Shown here one piece after another: positions 63,343 through 64,000 of a stretch of 64,000 bases of DNA. How positions within the stretch are numbered: position 1 is the first letter of the stretch; every line of letters starts with the position of its first letter. The stretch is from the NCBI GenBank assembly GCA_964596345.1, contig CAZQSZ010000002.1:248001-312000 (forward strand), in the 5' to 3' direction. The translations under genes were made by a program, and so were the position numbers. Below the pieces are notes generated by a model that was not told where the DNA came from, ran no database searches, and worked only from the letters and a program-made list of their open reading frames with translations. This DNA is from CADEDV01 sp964596345 (lineage in GTDB: Bacteria > Bacteroidota > Bacteroidia > Chitinophagales > Chitinophagaceae).

Positions 63343-64000
63343 ATGCCTGATCAAACTACTCCTTCTGTTCCTGCCGTGTTAGTATTAGCGGATGGTACCG
63401 TGGCCCATGGCCGTTCGTTTGGCGCTATCGGCACCACCACCGGCGAGATCTGTTTTAATACCGGGATGACCGGCTACCAGGAAGTGTTTACCGACCCCAG
63501 TTATTTTGGCCAGATCCTGATCATGAACAGTGCCCATATCGGTAATTATGGAGTGAAGGAGGAAGATGTGGAAAGCGATGGGGTGAAGATCAGCGGGCTG
63601 ATCGGCCGCAACCTCGAAGAAACCTATTCCCGCAAGCTGGCCAAAGGCTCCCTGCACGAATACCTGAAAACAAATGGAGTGGTAAGCATTGAAGGGGTGG
63701 ACACCCGTGCCCTGGTAGCGGAAGTGCGTACCAAAGGAGCCATGAACTGTATCATTTCTTCAGAGACCACCGATGTGGAACTGCTGAAAAAGAAACTGGC
63801 CGGAGTACCCGATATGGCGGGACTGGAACTGGCTTCTAAAGTGAGCACCAAAGAAAGTTATGAGCTGGGCGATGCGAATGCGGATATCAGGATTGCCGTG
63901 ATGGATTATGGCGTTAAAAGAAATATCCTGCACTGCATGGTGGAAAGAGGGGCTTATGTGAAAGTGTTCCCGGCCAAAACGGCCCTGGAAGAAGTGAAAC
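63343..64000 (+). CDS. carA: Carbamoyl-phosphate synthase small subunit, N-terminal part (cut by window edge)
   Basis: ATG at 63343 opens a frame of 219 codons to the window end without a stop. The N-terminal small-subunit domain is clear: LVLADGTVAHGRSFGA, GEICFNTGMTGYQEVFTDPSYFGQILIM, and EGVDTRALVAEVRTKGAMNCII. The class I glutaminase domain begins at IAVMDYGVKRNIL; its catalytic Cys lies beyond the edge. With CarB it makes carbamoyl phosphate for arginine and pyrimidines. Confidence 0.95.
   Translation, partial: MPDQTTPSVPAVLVLADGTVAHGRSFGAIGTTTGEICFNTGMTGYQEVFTDPSYFGQILIMNSAHIGNYGVKEEDVESDGVKISGLIGRNLEETYSRKLAKGSLHEYLKTNGVVSIEGVDTRALVAEVRTKGAMNCIISSETTDVELLKKKLAGVPDMAGLELASKVSTKESYELGDANADIRIAVMDYGVKRNILHCMVERGAYVKVFPAKTALEEVK

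Noticed and set aside
63135..63350. 71-residue frame before carA
   Set aside because: It overlaps the carA start, has no recognisable motif and no promoter of its own.
1..64000. tRNA or rRNA genes
   Set aside because: The intergenic gaps were read on both strands and no cloverleaf or rRNA segment was seen; short degenerate tRNAs cannot be fully excluded without a covariance search.

Overview
The window comes from a Bacteroidota genome, most likely a Chitinophagaceae-type glycan degrader. The evidence is a SusC/SusD pair, many lipoproteins whose lipobox Cys is followed by Lys/Asp/Glu, near absence of Shine-Dalgarno motifs, promoters of the TTTG-N20-TAnnTTTG class, and cysteine-poor S4 and L36. 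No rRNA, tRNA, CRISPR or prophage was found. The family-level placement is inference.

Layout. (1) 1-12325: a beta-glucan (probably laminarin-type) utilisation locus. It holds a divergent propeller sensor/regulator cut by the left edge, SusC, SusD, two surface glycan-binding lipoproteins (one with three 159-residue tandem modules) and three GH16 glucanases. (2) 12374-18323: housekeeping and small genes (rpe, TPR and beta-propeller lipoproteins, a phosphoesterase, homogentisate dioxygenase). (3) 18349-25289: a TetR-controlled tripartite ABC efflux operon, a split version of the CecR-YbhGFSR plan, with three copies of one 16-bp palindrome placed around the promoter and on the tolC start codon. 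(4) 25350-29838: a phage-like small protein, then infA-rpmJ-rpsM-rpsK-rpsD-rpoA-rplQ with its own promoter and terminator. (5) 29957-34595: PEP carboxylase and the two-gene agmatine-to-putrescine pathway. (6) 34690-43632 (minus): ammonium transporter, porin and glutamate synthase gltBD, a nitrogen assimilation block. (7) 43796-55835 (minus): all branched-chain amino-acid genes as leuACDB and ilvEDBNCA. Between them lies a previously hidden 34-codon leader peptide with nine consecutive Ile/Val codons, followed by a strong terminator: an attenuator. (8) 56035-62406: uncharacterised helical, TPR, PDZ-MORN-zinc-finger and lipoprotein genes. (9) 62424-64000: a REP-associated Y1 transposase beside an inverted pair of REP-like units, then the start of carA, cut by the right edge.

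How the parts work together. The PUL imports and hydrolyses beta-1,3-glucan. Amt brings in ammonium, GltBD makes glutamate, IlvE uses glutamate as amino donor, and carbon for amino acids is replenished by PEP carboxylase. The ilv operon appears to be controlled by translation of its Ile/Val-rich leader, with no Leu codons. LeuA is a short form without its allosteric domain, which suggests that leucine control is arranged differently from the enterobacterial textbook case.

The strongest candidates for new biology are the ilv attenuator, the three-operator efflux switch, the transposase/REP pair and the PDZ-MORN-DnaJ-like protein. All calls were made by reading the sequence; no database search was run.
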